10,378 nt of DNA from Halobacteriovoraceae bacterium (GTDB lineage Bacteria; Bdellovibrionota; Bacteriovoracia; Bacteriovoracales; Bacteriovoracaceae): NCBI GenBank assembly GCA_018663815.1, contig JABJPQ010000193.1, positions 1-10,378 of the forward strand, given 5' to 3'. Made by a program: the position numbers and the translations under genes. The notes below the pieces were generated by a model, which did no database searches, was not told the DNA's origin, and saw only the letters and a program-made list of their open reading frames with translations. Within the stretch, counting starts at the first letter, position 1. Each line of letters opens with the position of its first letter. Of this stretch, positions 1-6,117 are shown one piece after another.

Positions 1-656
1 ATCATTGTGATAACTGCGATGCTTGTTTAGAGCCTGCTGAGAGTTGGAATGCAACAGTTGATGCCCAAAAAATACTTTCTGTTATTTACCGAACCAATCA
101 GGTTTTTGGAGAAGGCTATATCATAGATGTTTTACGTGGAAGTAAGAATGCAAAAGTTACTGAACGTGGACATGATAAACTTTCAGTTTATGGTATTGGA
201 AAAGACAAATCTAAAAATCATTGGAATATTGTTATTAGACAACTGCTAAACCTAAAATATATTGCCATTAAAAACTGGGAATACAGAAACTTAGCGCTTA
301 CACCCAAAAGCGGTCCGCTGCTCAAGGGGGCAGAAATTTTTGAAATGAGAAAGCAGACTGAAGTAAGTACGACCTCTAAACTTAAGAAAAAAACAACATC
401 TGAGATTTCTCAAACCCACGGACGAGTTGAATTATTTGAGGCCCTTAGAGAAATTCGAAGATCCTTGGCATCTGAAAATAATGTCCCCCCTTATATTATC
501 TTTGGAGATAAATCTTTACATGACATGTGCCAATTATTACCTCGGGATCGTTCTGAATTTTTAATGGTTAATGGTGTTGGACAAAGCAAGTGTGAAAAGT
601 ATGGGGATGCATTTATAGGTCAGATTACTCAATTTATTTCGCAAAGTTCTCTTTAA
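1..656 (+). CDS. recQ: ATP-dependent DNA helicase RecQ, C-terminal part (5' end outside window)
   Basis: 3'-5' superfamily 2 DNA helicase that unwinds forks and recombination intermediates in the cytoplasm. The reading frame starts at base 3 and gives 217 residues; the helicase motor lies upstream of the window. The fragment opens with HCDNCDAC, the last three cysteines of the RecQ zinc-binding module. The RQC winged helix follows (about residues 16-112 of the fragment), with the hallmark stretch GHDKLSVYGIGKDKS and the HWNIVIRQLL helix. After a basic linker comes an HRDC domain (about residues 141-213) with NVPPYIIF and the VNGVG turn. The order and spacing match full-length E. coli-type RecQ, so nothing seems missing at the C-terminus. 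The first internal ATG (345) is not a gene start, because homology runs unbroken from the window edge. No clear intrinsic terminator follows the TAA stop. Confidence 0.96.
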   Translation, partial: HCDNCDACLEPAESWNATVDAQKILSVIYRTNQVFGEGYIIDVLRGSKNAKVTERGHDKLSVYGIGKDKSKNHWNIVIRQLLNLKYIAIKNWEYRNLALTPKSGPLLKGAEIFEMRKQTEVSTTSKLKKKTTSEISQTHGRVELFEALREIRRSLASENNVPPYIIFGDKSLHDMCQLLPRDRSEFLMVNGVGQSKCEKYGDAFIGQITQFISQSSL

Positions 657-780
657 CTCAGATATGAAAGTTACCAAAATAAAGCGGGAAATCACTTTTA
701 AAATTCATTAAATCAAATTCTTTTTAGCAAGCCAGAAAATTCATTTTTCCTAGTTTTAGTCATTTATCATAGTTTTTGGG

Positions 781-820
781 TGTTAGTTTTCTAACAGTAG
801 GTATGTAATTTTTCTAATTG
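781..820. promoter_or_regulatory. paired TTTTCTAA-type repeats, possible operator
   Basis: Two related 17-bp elements lie 23 bp apart at 781-797 and 804-820. They share 13 of 17 positions, with pattern TGTnAnTTTTCTAAnnG. The first also contains a perfect 6-bp inverted repeat (TGTTAG, TTTT loop, CTAACA; 781-796). Spacing of about two helical turns and a position 85-124 bases before the next start codon would fit a tandem protein-binding site for the exported-protein gene at 905. No convincing -35/-10 pair was found around them. In such AT-rich DNA chance similarity is a real alternative, and the hairpin lacks the U-run expected of a recQ terminator. Confidence 0.3.
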
Positions 821-841
821 CAGGTGAGTTTAATAATTAAA

Positions 842-934
842 GCTGGGAGAATGTATTTATTAAAAAAGATTAAAAGCTACTAGAATAATGAGGCTGGAGA
901 ATTTATGAAAAAGATTAAATTTTTATCTAGAATA
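842..934 (+). repeat. imperfect tandem duplication of the start region of the 905 gene
   Basis: Bases 842-887 and 893-934 are imperfect copies about 47-51 bp apart. Both start with GCTGG(G)AGAA, then TTTAT followed by an A-run and GATTAAA, and both end with CTAGAATA. The upstream copy carries its own AGGAG-like site and an ATG at 851 opening a 10-codon frame, MYLLKKIKSY, ending in TAG at 881-883. The downstream copy gives the real start, MKKIKF. The shared KKIK residues come from the same bases. The upstream copy may be a relic of duplication or a short leader peptide. Confidence 0.5.
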
Positions 935-1504
935 CTTACTTTATTTAGTTCCCTTTGTGTGCACTCCGCAGACGTCAATAATATAAATCATTACATTGAA
1001 TTTGACGTTCAAGTTACTGCAGAAGAAATTGTAAAAAATTTGTCTTACTCACCAAAATCACTTGCAAATACTAATAGCACATCGATCTCAGGTGAATTAG
1101 TTCTTCCTTTACCAAAGACACTTAAAGGTTATCATATTTCGTATATTGAGCCTAAATCACTAATTAGTATAGATGCTGCTGAAAGTTGTAGCGCCGGTGA
1201 CCACTCCTCCGACCTAAGCTTAGCTAGCTCGTTTATAATTAAAAAAGATAATGAACATTTTATTAATACAGTCACCTTAAAAACCTCAGCCGCTTTTACT
1301 GGAAATGACTTTCATTATTGTTTAAATGACACTCTAAGAAATAGTGATAGTTCTTACGCTATAACTGAAAATGTACCTAAAGATGGAATGACATGGGAAG
1401 AACTTGAAAATCAAAAAATTCTATTTTCTAATCTTCATAGCTATTTGAAGCCTGTTTATTACTATACCCTTTCATTTCGCGCAATTATAAAACCACGAGA
1501 CTAA
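905..1504 (+). CDS. exported protein of unknown function, 199 aa
   Basis: I do not recognise this family. The ATG at 905 has GGAGA at 896-900 as ribosome-binding site, rather close at 4 bases. Residues 1-22 look like a Sec signal peptide: KKIK charged start, hydrophobic ILTLFSSLCV core, and cleavage probably near HSA/D (residues 21-23). Cys18 lacks a proper lipobox because Leu17 precedes it, so a lipoprotein is unlikely. The mature part (about 177 residues) is rich in Ser, Asn and beta-prone stretches, with two cysteines (C95, C139) that could form a disulfide in the periplasm, and no further membrane segment. It stands alone: 248 bp separate it from recQ and 175 bp from queD. A periplasmic or secreted beta-rich protein is the most that can be said. 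Confidence 0.75.
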   Translation: MKKIKFLSRILTLFSSLCVHSADVNNINHYIEFDVQVTAEEIVKNLSYSPKSLANTNSTSISGELVLPLPKTLKGYHISYIEPKSLISIDAAESCSAGDHSSDLSLASSFIIKKDNEHFINTVTLKTSAAFTGNDFHYCLNDTLRNSDSSYAITENVPKDGMTWEELENQKILFSNLHSYLKPVYYYTLSFRAIIKPRD

Positions 1505-1679
1505 AAAGCGGGGAGAACCACTACTAAATACTAGCTAAAACTTCACAACCTTTATAGGGACTTACCCAAGTGAGAACTCTTCCTCAAGCCTCTCAAGACA
1601 ACGCGCGGCGCACAGTTGCATTTCCCTGATTTAAAACATATTTTTATCAGCTACAAATAGATATAAATGGTGAATTATT
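1505..1679. other. spacer before queD with a small GC-rich island
   Basis: This 175-bp gap holds no recognised RNA gene. Bases 1599-1618 are markedly GC-rich against the surroundings and can fold as CAAC-GCG-(CGG)-CGC with an ACA bulge before GTTG. Two direct CTCAAG copies lie just before, at 1583-1597. On the minus strand, 1621-1562 is a 19-codon frame (MQLCAARCLERLEEEFSLG) with a GGGAA just before its ATG, too short to call as a gene. A preQ1 riboswitch would make sense ahead of queD, but I could not fit its consensus here. Confidence 0.35.
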
Positions 1680-2114
1680 ATGGAAAATGTTGAATGTATC
1701 AGAAAATTAACTTTTTGCGCCGGACATAGAGTTCTTGGCCATGAGTCTAAATGCGCTAATGCTCACGGGCATAACTATAGTGTTTTTATTCATGCAGTCG
1801 CTGAGCGATTGGATGAACTTGGTCGCGTAATTGATTTTAGTATTATCAAACAAGAAATTGGGACCTGGTTAGACACCCACTGGGATCATACTTTCTTAGT
1901 TTATGAAAAAGATACTGAACTCATTTCTTGTCGAAATATTTTAGAAAAAAACAAAGAAATATTTATTTGTGATTTTAATCCAACAGCTGAAAACTTAGCA
2001 CTTTATTTAATCAATACTGTTTGCCCAGATTTATTATCTAAAAAAGGTGTACGAGTTACTAAAATTGAATTACATGAGACAGAAAACTGTAAAGTAATTG
2101 TCGAAAAAAAGTAA
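1680..2114 (+). CDS. queD: 6-carboxy-5,6,7,8-tetrahydropterin synthase (QueD/PTPS family)
   Basis: QueD converts 7,8-dihydroneopterin triphosphate to 6-carboxytetrahydropterin, the first committed step of queuosine and 7-deazaguanine synthesis. The 144-residue protein has the expected length. It shows the zinc ligands His16 (CAGHRV) and His29/His31 (AHGHNY), and the CxxxHGH signature with catalytic Cys25, which favours QueD over eukaryotic-type PTPS. WDHTFL (Asp69, His70) matches the catalytic Asp-His region, PTAENLA (101-107) is the family's conserved helix, and ELHET (Glu133) matches the pterin-anchoring glutamate. The start has only a weak GGTGA site at 1669-1673. The stop overlaps the Shine-Dalgarno of the following oxidoreductase, so the two are probably cotranscribed. 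Other que genes (queC, queE, queF) are not in this window. Confidence 0.93.
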   Translation: MENVECIRKLTFCAGHRVLGHESKCANAHGHNYSVFIHAVAERLDELGRVIDFSIIKQEIGTWLDTHWDHTFLVYEKDTELISCRNILEKNKEIFICDFNPTAENLALYLINTVCPDLLSKKGVRVTKIELHETENCKVIVEKK

Positions 2115-2123
2115 GGAAACAAA

Positions 2124-3215
2124 ATGTCATTACCTAACCTAAGTTTACGAAATCTAAATGTTAAATATCCCATAATCCAAGGTGGTATGGGTATTGGATA
2201 TTCTAATTATAAATTAGCCGGTACCGTAGCTCGAGAGGGCGGAATTGGTGTCCTATCAAGTGCTGGTGCCGATCTAATTGTTAGTAAACGTCATGGTAAG
2301 AAACTTAAACATCGTGAAGCTATTGCCCAAGATGTACGAGATGCTAAAGAAGAAGGTAACGGAGGAGTTATTGGTATTAATATCATGGCCGCTTTAGTTA
2401 AGAGCTGGGAAGACTCAATCCTAGGCTCTATGGATGGTGGTGTTGATGTTATTATAAGTGGAGCGGGACTTCCCCTAACTCTCCCTATTATTGCTGCTAC
2501 TCACCCTCGTTATGATGAAGTTGCACTTGTGCCAATTGCTTCATCCGGCAGAGCTTTTGAGCTCATTATAAAAAAGTGGCTAAAAAGTACTGATCGTCTT
2601 CCAGATGCAGTTGTCGTTGAGGGGCCAATGGCCGGTGGACATTTAGCTTGGAGAAATACTGAAGAAGTTGATGATCCAAAAAATAAACTTGAAACACTGG
2701 TGCTAGAAGTAATGGAAGTCGCAAAAAGATACGGTGACATTCCTGTTATTGCGGCCGGAGGTGTTTACGGTTATGAGGACATCCAAAGCTATTTAAAAAT
2801 GGGCTGTAAAGCCGTTCAAATGGGAACAAGGTTTCTGGCCACGCATGAAAGTGGAGCATCTGATACTTATAAAGAAGCCATTAATGCTTCCACTAAAGAA
2901 GATATCGTTTTAGCCAAGAAGCCAGGCTCTCCATGTGGTCTTTTATTTAGAGTTTTAAAAGACTCTCCTTTTTATCAAGACGCACTAGAAAGAGTTAGGG
3001 CTCCAAAGTGTACTAAAGGTTGGTTACTGAACAAAAAAAATGAATGCCAAGCTAAGCTAAGTAACGAAGAATCATTTTGTATCTGTAACGGACTTGTTGC
3101 CTCATCTGGTTACGAGAAAAATGAAAAAGAACTCTACTCGGTGGGAGATATCGCTTATAGGGTAAATGAAACCATTTCGGTTAAAAAGCTTATGAGTGAG
3201 CTCACAAACGGATAA
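2124..3215 (+). CDS. FMN-dependent nitronate monooxygenase-like oxidoreductase with Cys-rich C-terminus
   Basis: TIM-barrel flavoprotein of the nitronate monooxygenase / 2-nitropropane dioxygenase / FabK superfamily, 363 residues. Visible FMN-site motifs in order: PIIQGGMGIG (16-25), VIGINIM (82-88), ISGAGLP (111-117), VEGPMAGGHL (165-174, with the conserved AGGH), IAAGGVYG (209-216) and MGTRFLATHES (233-243). After the barrel comes a tail with Cys296, Cys308, Cys319 and Cys321. A similar Cys-containing tail ending in a YCI/FCI..AL-like stretch is known from one subgroup of these enzymes and may bind metal or form disulfides. The ATG at 2124 has a clear AAGGAA site starting at the queD stop, 9 bases away. 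The natural substrate is not evident: nitronate detoxification, enoyl-thioester reduction or another FMN reaction are all possible, so FabK-type enoyl reductase remains an alternative. Confidence 0.9.
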   Translation: MSLPNLSLRNLNVKYPIIQGGMGIGYSNYKLAGTVAREGGIGVLSSAGADLIVSKRHGKKLKHREAIAQDVRDAKEEGNGGVIGINIMAALVKSWEDSILGSMDGGVDVIISGAGLPLTLPIIAATHPRYDEVALVPIASSGRAFELIIKKWLKSTDRLPDAVVVEGPMAGGHLAWRNTEEVDDPKNKLETLVLEVMEVAKRYGDIPVIAAGGVYGYEDIQSYLKMGCKAVQMGTRFLATHESGASDTYKEAINASTKEDIVLAKKPGSPCGLLFRVLKDSPFYQDALERVRAPKCTKGWLLNKKNECQAKLSNEESFCICNGLVASSGYEKNEKELYSVGDIAYRVNETISVKKLMSELTNG

Positions 3216-3220
3216 GAATC

Positions 3221-3235
3221 GAGGAGCAAGAAATT
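3221..3235 (+). promoter_or_regulatory. ribosome-binding site that points to an AUU start
   Basis: GAGGAG at 3221-3226 is one of the strongest Shine-Dalgarno matches in the window and sits 6 bases before ATT at 3233. No ATG, GTG or TTG lies at a usable distance in the downstream frame. The TTG at 3281 is over 50 bases away and has no purine-rich site of its own. Confidence 0.6.
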
Positions 3236-3790
3236 CATATTTCACCTAAGCCAATCTCCCAGTATCCTTTTTACTTAAGATTGTTTTATCGTGCTCAAGA
3301 AAAAAAACTTGGTCAAACCTTACTCCCAGGTCTTTTTTGGGGCCGAATGCCATTTTTACAAATCTTATTTTTGTTTTTTTGGCGCTACCTTGATCGAAAA
3401 ACATCAACCCTAGACCCGGCGCTCAGAGCACTGGTGCAAGTCAGAGTCGCCCAGCTTAACTGGTGTGCTTTTTGTATTGATATTAATGCCCTCAACTTAC
3501 TAAAAAGAACAAACTCATTATATAAGGTAGAGCACTTGCCCGATTGGAAAAATAATACAACTTTTTCAATCCAAGAAAAAGCTGTTCTCAACTATGTTGA
3601 GCAAGTTACTGAAATTGAGATCCAAATATCAGCTGAATTAATGCAAGAGTTAAAAGTGCACTTATCAGATGACCAAATTGTCGAACTAACTGCTTTAATT
3701 TCTTTTCAAAACATGTCAGCTAAATTTAACGCTGCTCTCAATATTCCATCCCAAGGAATGTGCAAAATCCCATCAAAAAGCAATTCTTAA
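3233..3790 (+). CDS. carboxymuconolactone decarboxylase (CMD/AhpD-like) family protein, probable AUU start
   Basis: A small all-helical CMD/AhpD-fold protein, probably a thiol-dependent peroxidase or related redox enzyme. From the first conventional codon (TTG 3281) it has 169 residues, but no ribosome-binding site precedes that TTG, and the upstream codons encode YPFYLRLF, which looks like the normal N-terminus of this subfamily. The frame is open only from 3200 and contains no ATG, GTG or TTG before 3281. An ATT at 3233 lies 6 bases after a strong GAGGAG (3221-3226), giving 185 residues beginning with the HISPKPISQYPFY stretch. The redox motif is NWCAFCIDIN (Cys78 and Cys81 in the long form); the histidine found four residues later in AhpD is Asn here. 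AFQNMSAKFNAAL near the end is also family-like. It follows the oxidoreductase by 17 bases and is probably in the same operon. Physiological role unknown. Confidence 0.83.
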   Translation: MHISPKPISQYPFYLRLFYRAQEKKLGQTLLPGLFWGRMPFLQILFLFFWRYLDRKTSTLDPALRALVQVRVAQLNWCAFCIDINALNLLKRTNSLYKVEHLPDWKNNTTFSIQEKAVLNYVEQVTEIEIQISAELMQELKVHLSDDQIVELTALISFQNMSAKFNAALNIPSQGMCKIPSKSNS

Positions 3791-3801
3791 GCTTTAAACA
3801 T

Positions 3802-3830
3802 TTGATTGAGTGTTTGAAATTGTCCATAAT
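3802..3830 (+). promoter_or_regulatory. candidate sigma-70-type promoter for the E1-acyltransferase-gcdH unit
   Basis: TTGATT at 3802-3807 (4 of 6 to TTGACA) and CATAAT at 3825-3830 (5 of 6 to TATAAT) are separated by 17 bp, with transcription expected to start near 3837, about 50 bases before the E1 start codon. It lies in the only sizeable gap between the CMD gene and E1. A TATAAA at 3840-3845 is an alternative -10 but has no well-spaced -35. Weak call, because AT-rich spacers produce such matches by chance. Confidence 0.3.
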
Positions 3831-3888
3831 AGATCTACTTATAAAGCGAAAGCATTTATTGAGCTAACAATATAATTATGGCCAAGAG

Positions 3889-6117
3889 ATGAGTATGTTT
3901 AATCGAGCAAAAATTATTGATGATAATTTCCAAGAATTTTTAAACAATAATGAAAAAATTCATCCGAGTATCATTGGCGAGAAAAATCTCTCTACAAGTT
4001 CTCTAACATCAACTCAATTAATTGATCTGCTTGAAACTCAGATGATGTCACGTTTACTTGATATTAAATCACGAGAGTTGCGAGCCATTGGAAAAAGTTT
4101 TTATACTATAGCCTCAAGTGGACACGAAGGGATGGCCGTTGTTGGGCTTGTTTCACGTTTAAGTGATATGGCATTTTTACACTATAGAGACTGCGCTTTA
4201 ATGGTGCAAAGAAGTAAAAAAAAACATGGTCATACCATACTGAATGATTTGCTTACTTCCTTTGGTGCTTTTGCAGATGATCCCATTAGTGGAGGACGGC
4301 ATAAAGTCCTTGGAAGTAAAGAATTATTCATTCCCCCTCAAACCTCAACCATTGCTTCACACCTACCAAAAGCAGTTGGTACCGCTTTGTCGATTGCCAG
4401 AACAAAACACCTCGGTCTCAAAGGAGAAATTCCGGCCGACGCTGTTTCATTTTGCACCTTTGGAGATGCTTCACTTAACCACGCTTCAGCCCAAAGTGCT
4501 CTTAATTGTGCTCACTGGATTAGTTATCAAAACATTCCATTACCTCTTGTCTTCATTTGTGAAGATAATCATATAGGAATCTCCGTTCCAACCCCTTCAG
4601 AATGGGTTAAAAACTCGCAATCATCAACTCACTCAATGAAATATTTTGAATGTAATGGACTAAACTTAATTGAAACGTTTGAAGTAACAAAGAAAGCTTT
4701 TACCTATGCACGTACTTGGAAAAAGCCTTGTTTTTTAAGAATAAAAACAGTTCGTCTGCTTGGACACGCTGGTAGTGACATTGAAACCTCTTATCACAGC
4801 CTAAAACATATTGAGATTCACGAAGAAAAAGATCCTTTAAAAATTTCAGCTCAACTTGTTTATGAAAATAATTTATTGAGTTCTCAACAATTAACAAAAA
4901 TGTATTCAAATTTAAAAGAACGTATCAATCGTATTGCAAAGGATGTAATTAAAAAAAATATTTTACAAAGTGCAGAACAAATCATGCACCCAATTCAACC
5001 TCGCACTAAAATAAAAGTAGCCCCTGAAGCGATTAATCAAATCATTCGTGAAAAAATTTTTGCAAATGACTGGCCTCAGCTCAGTAATACTCCCCACTCA
5101 ATGGGCCGTTTAATAAATTTAGGCCTAACAGACATAATGGCACACTATCCTTATGCCCTTATTTTTGGAGAAGATGTTGCAAAAAAAGGTGGTGTTTACA
5201 ACGTCACAGCAAAACTAGAAAAACGTTTTGGCCGTAAAAGAGTTTTTAACTCCCTCTTAGACGAAACAAGTATATTAGGAACTGCAATAGGGCTAGCGCA
5301 TAACGGGTTTCTACCTATTCCCGAAATTCAATTTTTAGCTTATATTCACAATGCCCAAGATCAACTTCGTGGAGAAGCGGCTACCCTTAGCTTTTTTTCT
5401 AACGCTCAATATACTAATGGTATGGTTATTCGAGTGGCAGGGCTAGCTTATCAAAAAGGCTTTGGCGGGCATTTTCATAATGATAACTCCTTAACCATCT
5501 TTAGGGATCTGCCAGGAGTTATTGTTGCATGTCCATCCAATGGAGCAGATGCTGTCATGATGATGAGATCATGTGTTAAGGAAGCTTATGAGCATGGTAA
5601 AATCTGTGTCTTTGTAGAGCCTATCGCCTTATATCCCATCAGAGATTTACACGAATCGGGTGATGCTCAGTGGAGCTTTGATTACCCAAAAAATATTGAT
5701 CAAACGATACCGGTAGGGAAATTTCTTGTTGAAGGTAAAGCAAAAGAGCTATGCATACTTAGTTATGGCAATGGTTTTTATCTCAGTAATCAAGCCAAAA
5801 AAATACTTAAAGAAAAATATAAGATAGATTGTAAACTCATCGATTTACGCTGGATTACACAATACGATGAAATAACTCTCAGTGAAGAACTATCAAAATC
5901 AGAGCATGTGCTTATTGTAGATGAATGTCGTAAAAGTGGATCTGTTAGTGAGGCCCTGGTAACAATGATGGTTGAAAAGTGTCATCCTCTACCAAAAATT
6001 AGTCGTCTCTGTGGTCATGATACATACATTCCCCTAGGAGATGCTGCCAATTTAGTTCTCCCCCAGGTTGAAGATATCATTGCAAGCTCACTTAACCTAC
6101 TCGGGAGAAAATCATGA
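3889..6117 (+). CDS. fused alpha-beta 2-oxo acid dehydrogenase E1 component (thiamine diphosphate dependent)
   Basis: E1 enzymes decarboxylate a 2-oxo acid and pass the acyl group to a lipoyl or other acceptor. This 742-residue protein joins both chains of the heterotetrameric E1. The alpha part (about 45-330) has SSGHEG (77-81), HYRDCA (98-103), the GGRHKV stretch (135-140), and the ThDP-binding motif from GDASLN (192-197) to CEDNHIGIS (224-232). The beta part (about 402-600) has FGEDV with catalytic-type Glu428, PEIQFLAY (478-485), GGHFHNDNS (526-534) and VEPIALYP; a transketolase C-terminal domain (about 605-730) closes the protein. Length is close to other fused E1 proteins, with a linker near 330-400. 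No lipoyl domain or E2/E3 gene is nearby, so the acceptor is unknown. Branched-chain E1 is the nearest well-known type, but the substrate cannot be assigned. ATG at 3889 and ATG at 3895 are both possible starts. The stop overlaps the next gene by ATGA. Confidence 0.92.
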   Translation: MSMFNRAKIIDDNFQEFLNNNEKIHPSIIGEKNLSTSSLTSTQLIDLLETQMMSRLLDIKSRELRAIGKSFYTIASSGHEGMAVVGLVSRLSDMAFLHYRDCALMVQRSKKKHGHTILNDLLTSFGAFADDPISGGRHKVLGSKELFIPPQTSTIASHLPKAVGTALSIARTKHLGLKGEIPADAVSFCTFGDASLNHASAQSALNCAHWISYQNIPLPLVFICEDNHIGISVPTPSEWVKNSQSSTHSMKYFECNGLNLIETFEVTKKAFTYARTWKKPCFLRIKTVRLLGHAGSDIETSYHSLKHIEIHEEKDPLKISAQLVYENNLLSSQQLTKMYSNLKERINRIAKDVIKKNILQSAEQIMHPIQPRTKIKVAPEAINQIIREKIFANDWPQLSNTPHSMGRLINLGLTDIMAHYPYALIFGEDVAKKGGVYNVTAKLEKRFGRKRVFNSLLDETSILGTAIGLAHNGFLPIPEIQFLAYIHNAQDQLRGEAATLSFFSNAQYTNGMVIRVAGLAYQKGFGGHFHNDNSLTIFRDLPGVIVACPSNGADAVMMMRSCVKEAYEHGKICVFVEPIALYPIRDLHESGDAQWSFDYPKNIDQTIPVGKFLVEGKAKELCILSYGNGFYLSNQAKKILKEKYKIDCKLIDLRWITQYDEITLSEELSKSEHVLIVDECRKSGSVSEALVTMMVEKCHPLPKISRLCGHDTYIPLGDAANLVLPQVEDIIASSLNLLGRKS

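Noticed and set aside
905..1504. lipoprotein reading of the exported protein
   Set aside because: Cys18 follows SSL; a lipobox needs Gly, Ala or Ser immediately before the cysteine, and the region fits signal peptidase I cleavage after residue 21 or 22 better.
1628..1668. promoter with TATAAA at 1662 before queD
   Set aside because: No -35-like hexamer at a suitable distance (TATTTT is there), and the implied transcript start would leave only a few bases before the ATG, excluding the ribosome site.
1505..1679. preQ1 riboswitch ahead of queD
   Set aside because: Location suits one, but I could not match the preQ1-I or preQ1-II consensus stems and A-rich tail; only loosely similar runs such as GCTAAAACTT were seen.
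2510..2740. 76-codon minus-strand frame within the oxidoreductase gene
   Set aside because: Opposite-strand shadow of a well-conserved FMN barrel; composition is Ser-rich low complexity with no ribosome site.
4244..4576. 110-codon plus-strand frame inside the E1 gene
   Set aside because: It lies wholly within the alpha part of E1 in another frame, where the E1 protein shows continuous conserved motifs including the ThDP site.
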